Assembly: GCA_035529715.1 (NCBI GenBank)
Contig: DATKWF010000058.1
Location: 1-14,823 of the forward strand
Direction of reading: 5' to 3'
DNA: 14,823 nt
DNA from: DATKWF01 sp035529715
Lineage (GTDB): Bacteria > Chloroflexota > Dehalococcoidia > Dehalococcoidales > RBG-16-60-22
The position numbers and the translations under genes are program-made. Below, one piece after another: positions 14,070 to 14,823 of the stretch (positions are counted from its first letter, which is position 1; every line of letters starts with the position of its first letter). The notes below the pieces were generated by a model. The model saw only the letters and a list, made by a program, of their open reading frames with translations, had not been told where the DNA came from and made no database searches.

Positions 14070-14823
14070 TTGATAAATCATACTTATAAGATGCTGGTGG
14101 TGGATATTGATGGCACGCTGGTAGATAGTGATGGAAACATATCATCCGAGGACAGGGAGGCAGTAGCTAAAGCCCGTAGCCTGGGTATCCGGGTTTCCCT
14201 GTCTACCGGGCGGGGAATTAAAGCCAGCCTCAGTGTTATTGACCAGCTCGCACTGGACGGCTACCACATATTCTGCGATGGTGCCCTGATAAGCAGTCCA
14301 CATGATGGCAAGGAAGTTTATGCCCAACCGCTAAGCCAGGCGGCGGTAACCGATATGATTGACTTTGCCCACCGCCACGGCGTAGACCTCGAGCTTTTTT
14401 CGACAACTAATTATTTTGCCGAGCGGGAAACATGGTCGACCGAAGCCCACCGTGAGTTCTTCGGAGTCGAAGCCACGCTGGTAGACTTCGATGAGCTCCA
14501 TGAGGAGAGAATAATCAAAGGGGGGCTGGTAACCATAAATCCCCAGGAAGCTGCCAAAGCCAGCGAGTTCTGTCGCCACTTTGAAGGCAGGCTTCACTTC
14601 TCCTACGCGAGGGCGCCGGCTTACCCTGACGTTGATTTTATCAACATAATCGCCCCCGACGTGTCAAAAGGGAAAGCCCTGGAGGCGCTGGCTTCATTTC
14701 TGGGACTATCACTGGCCGAGGTTATGGCAGTTGGTGATGGCACCAACGACATATCGTTGCTTACTTCAGCCGGGCTGGGGGTGGCGATGGGTAATGCCAG
14801 GGATGAGGTAAAGGCGGTAGCCG
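14070..14823 (+). CDS. Cof-type HAD hydrolase, 3' end cut by window
   Basis: Sugar-phosphate or phosphoglycolate phosphatase-like member of the HAD-IIB (Cof) subfamily; 251 residues are visible. Motif I is VVDIDGTLVD (D12, D14), motif II STGR (45-48), motif III lysine in VSKGKAL (K200 or K202), and motif IV GDGTND (222-227). The region between about 80 and 195 is the C2B-type cap, which sets substrate choice. The GVAMGNA string after motif IV is typical of the subfamily. The start is uncertain: TTG 14070 gives the usual YKMLVVD lead-in, while ATG 14091 leaves only four residues before the nucleophile; neither has a good ribosome site. It starts 7 bp (or 28 bp) after the DUF72 gene, probably one transcript. 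Confidence 0.9.
   Translation, partial: MINHTYKMLVVDIDGTLVDSDGNISSEDREAVAKARSLGIRVSLSTGRGIKASLSVIDQLALDGYHIFCDGALISSPHDGKEVYAQPLSQAAVTDMIDFAHRHGVDLELFSTTNYFAERETWSTEAHREFFGVEATLVDFDELHEERIIKGGLVTINPQEAAKASEFCRHFEGRLHFSYARAPAYPDVDFINIIAPDVSKGKALEALASFLGLSLAEVMAVGDGTNDISLLTSAGLGVAMGNARDEVKAVA

Noticed and set aside
1..14823. CRISPR array, tRNA, rRNA, transposase or phage genes
   Set aside because: Looked for regularly spaced direct repeats, tRNA-like cloverleaf segments and mobile-element proteins on both strands and saw none.

Overview
The window holds 15 protein genes or gene remnants, at roughly even GC, and looks like a chromosomal segment of an anaerobic or microaerophilic bacterium. A Chloroflexota (Dehalococcoidia-like) origin is my best guess. 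It rests on the class II (B12-dependent) ribonucleotide reductase, the UroD-fold methyltransferase-type protein, the recA-recX-rny-ymdB gene order and the general protein style. It is an inference: there is no rRNA or other marker in the window.

Left part, minus strand (about 1-3156): an nrdR-nrdJ operon. The B12-dependent ribonucleotide reductase runs off the left edge. Its repressor NrdR lies just upstream, and a consensus-like promoter there carries two NrdR-box-like palindromes 32 bp apart, one filling the -35/-10 spacer. This is the clearest regulatory circuit in the window.

Middle, minus strand (9486 down to 3259): seven tightly packed genes, recA, recX, rny (RNase Y), a YmdB-type phosphodiesterase, a PHP phosphoesterase, a divergent PlsY-like membrane acyltransferase, and a small zinc-finger membrane protein. 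A hairpin plus T-run separates recA from recX and probably tunes down the distal genes. rny, ymdB and the PHP gene together suggest an RNA cleavage and end-processing module. Upstream, nadE (minus) is transcribed divergently from a UroD-family protein (plus) out of a 164-bp intergenic region with promoter-like sequences in both directions.

Right part (10479-14823): the UroD-family gene, a small FmdB-type zinc-ribbon gene and the remains of a DUF763 gene with most of its middle deleted (all plus). These converge on a HAD phosphatase resembling MtnX (minus). A 368-bp gene-free stretch follows, holding a nested palindromic repeat of mobile or REP-like character. Then come a DUF72 gene and a Cof-type HAD hydrolase (plus) that runs off the right edge.

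I saw no rRNA, tRNA, CRISPR array, transposase or phage gene, and no clearly new multi-gene defence or metabolic system. The observations most worth a second look are the NrdR-box/promoter geometry, the nested repeat, the DUF763 deletion remnant, the PlsY-like protein with eroded motifs and the RNA-processing gene cluster.
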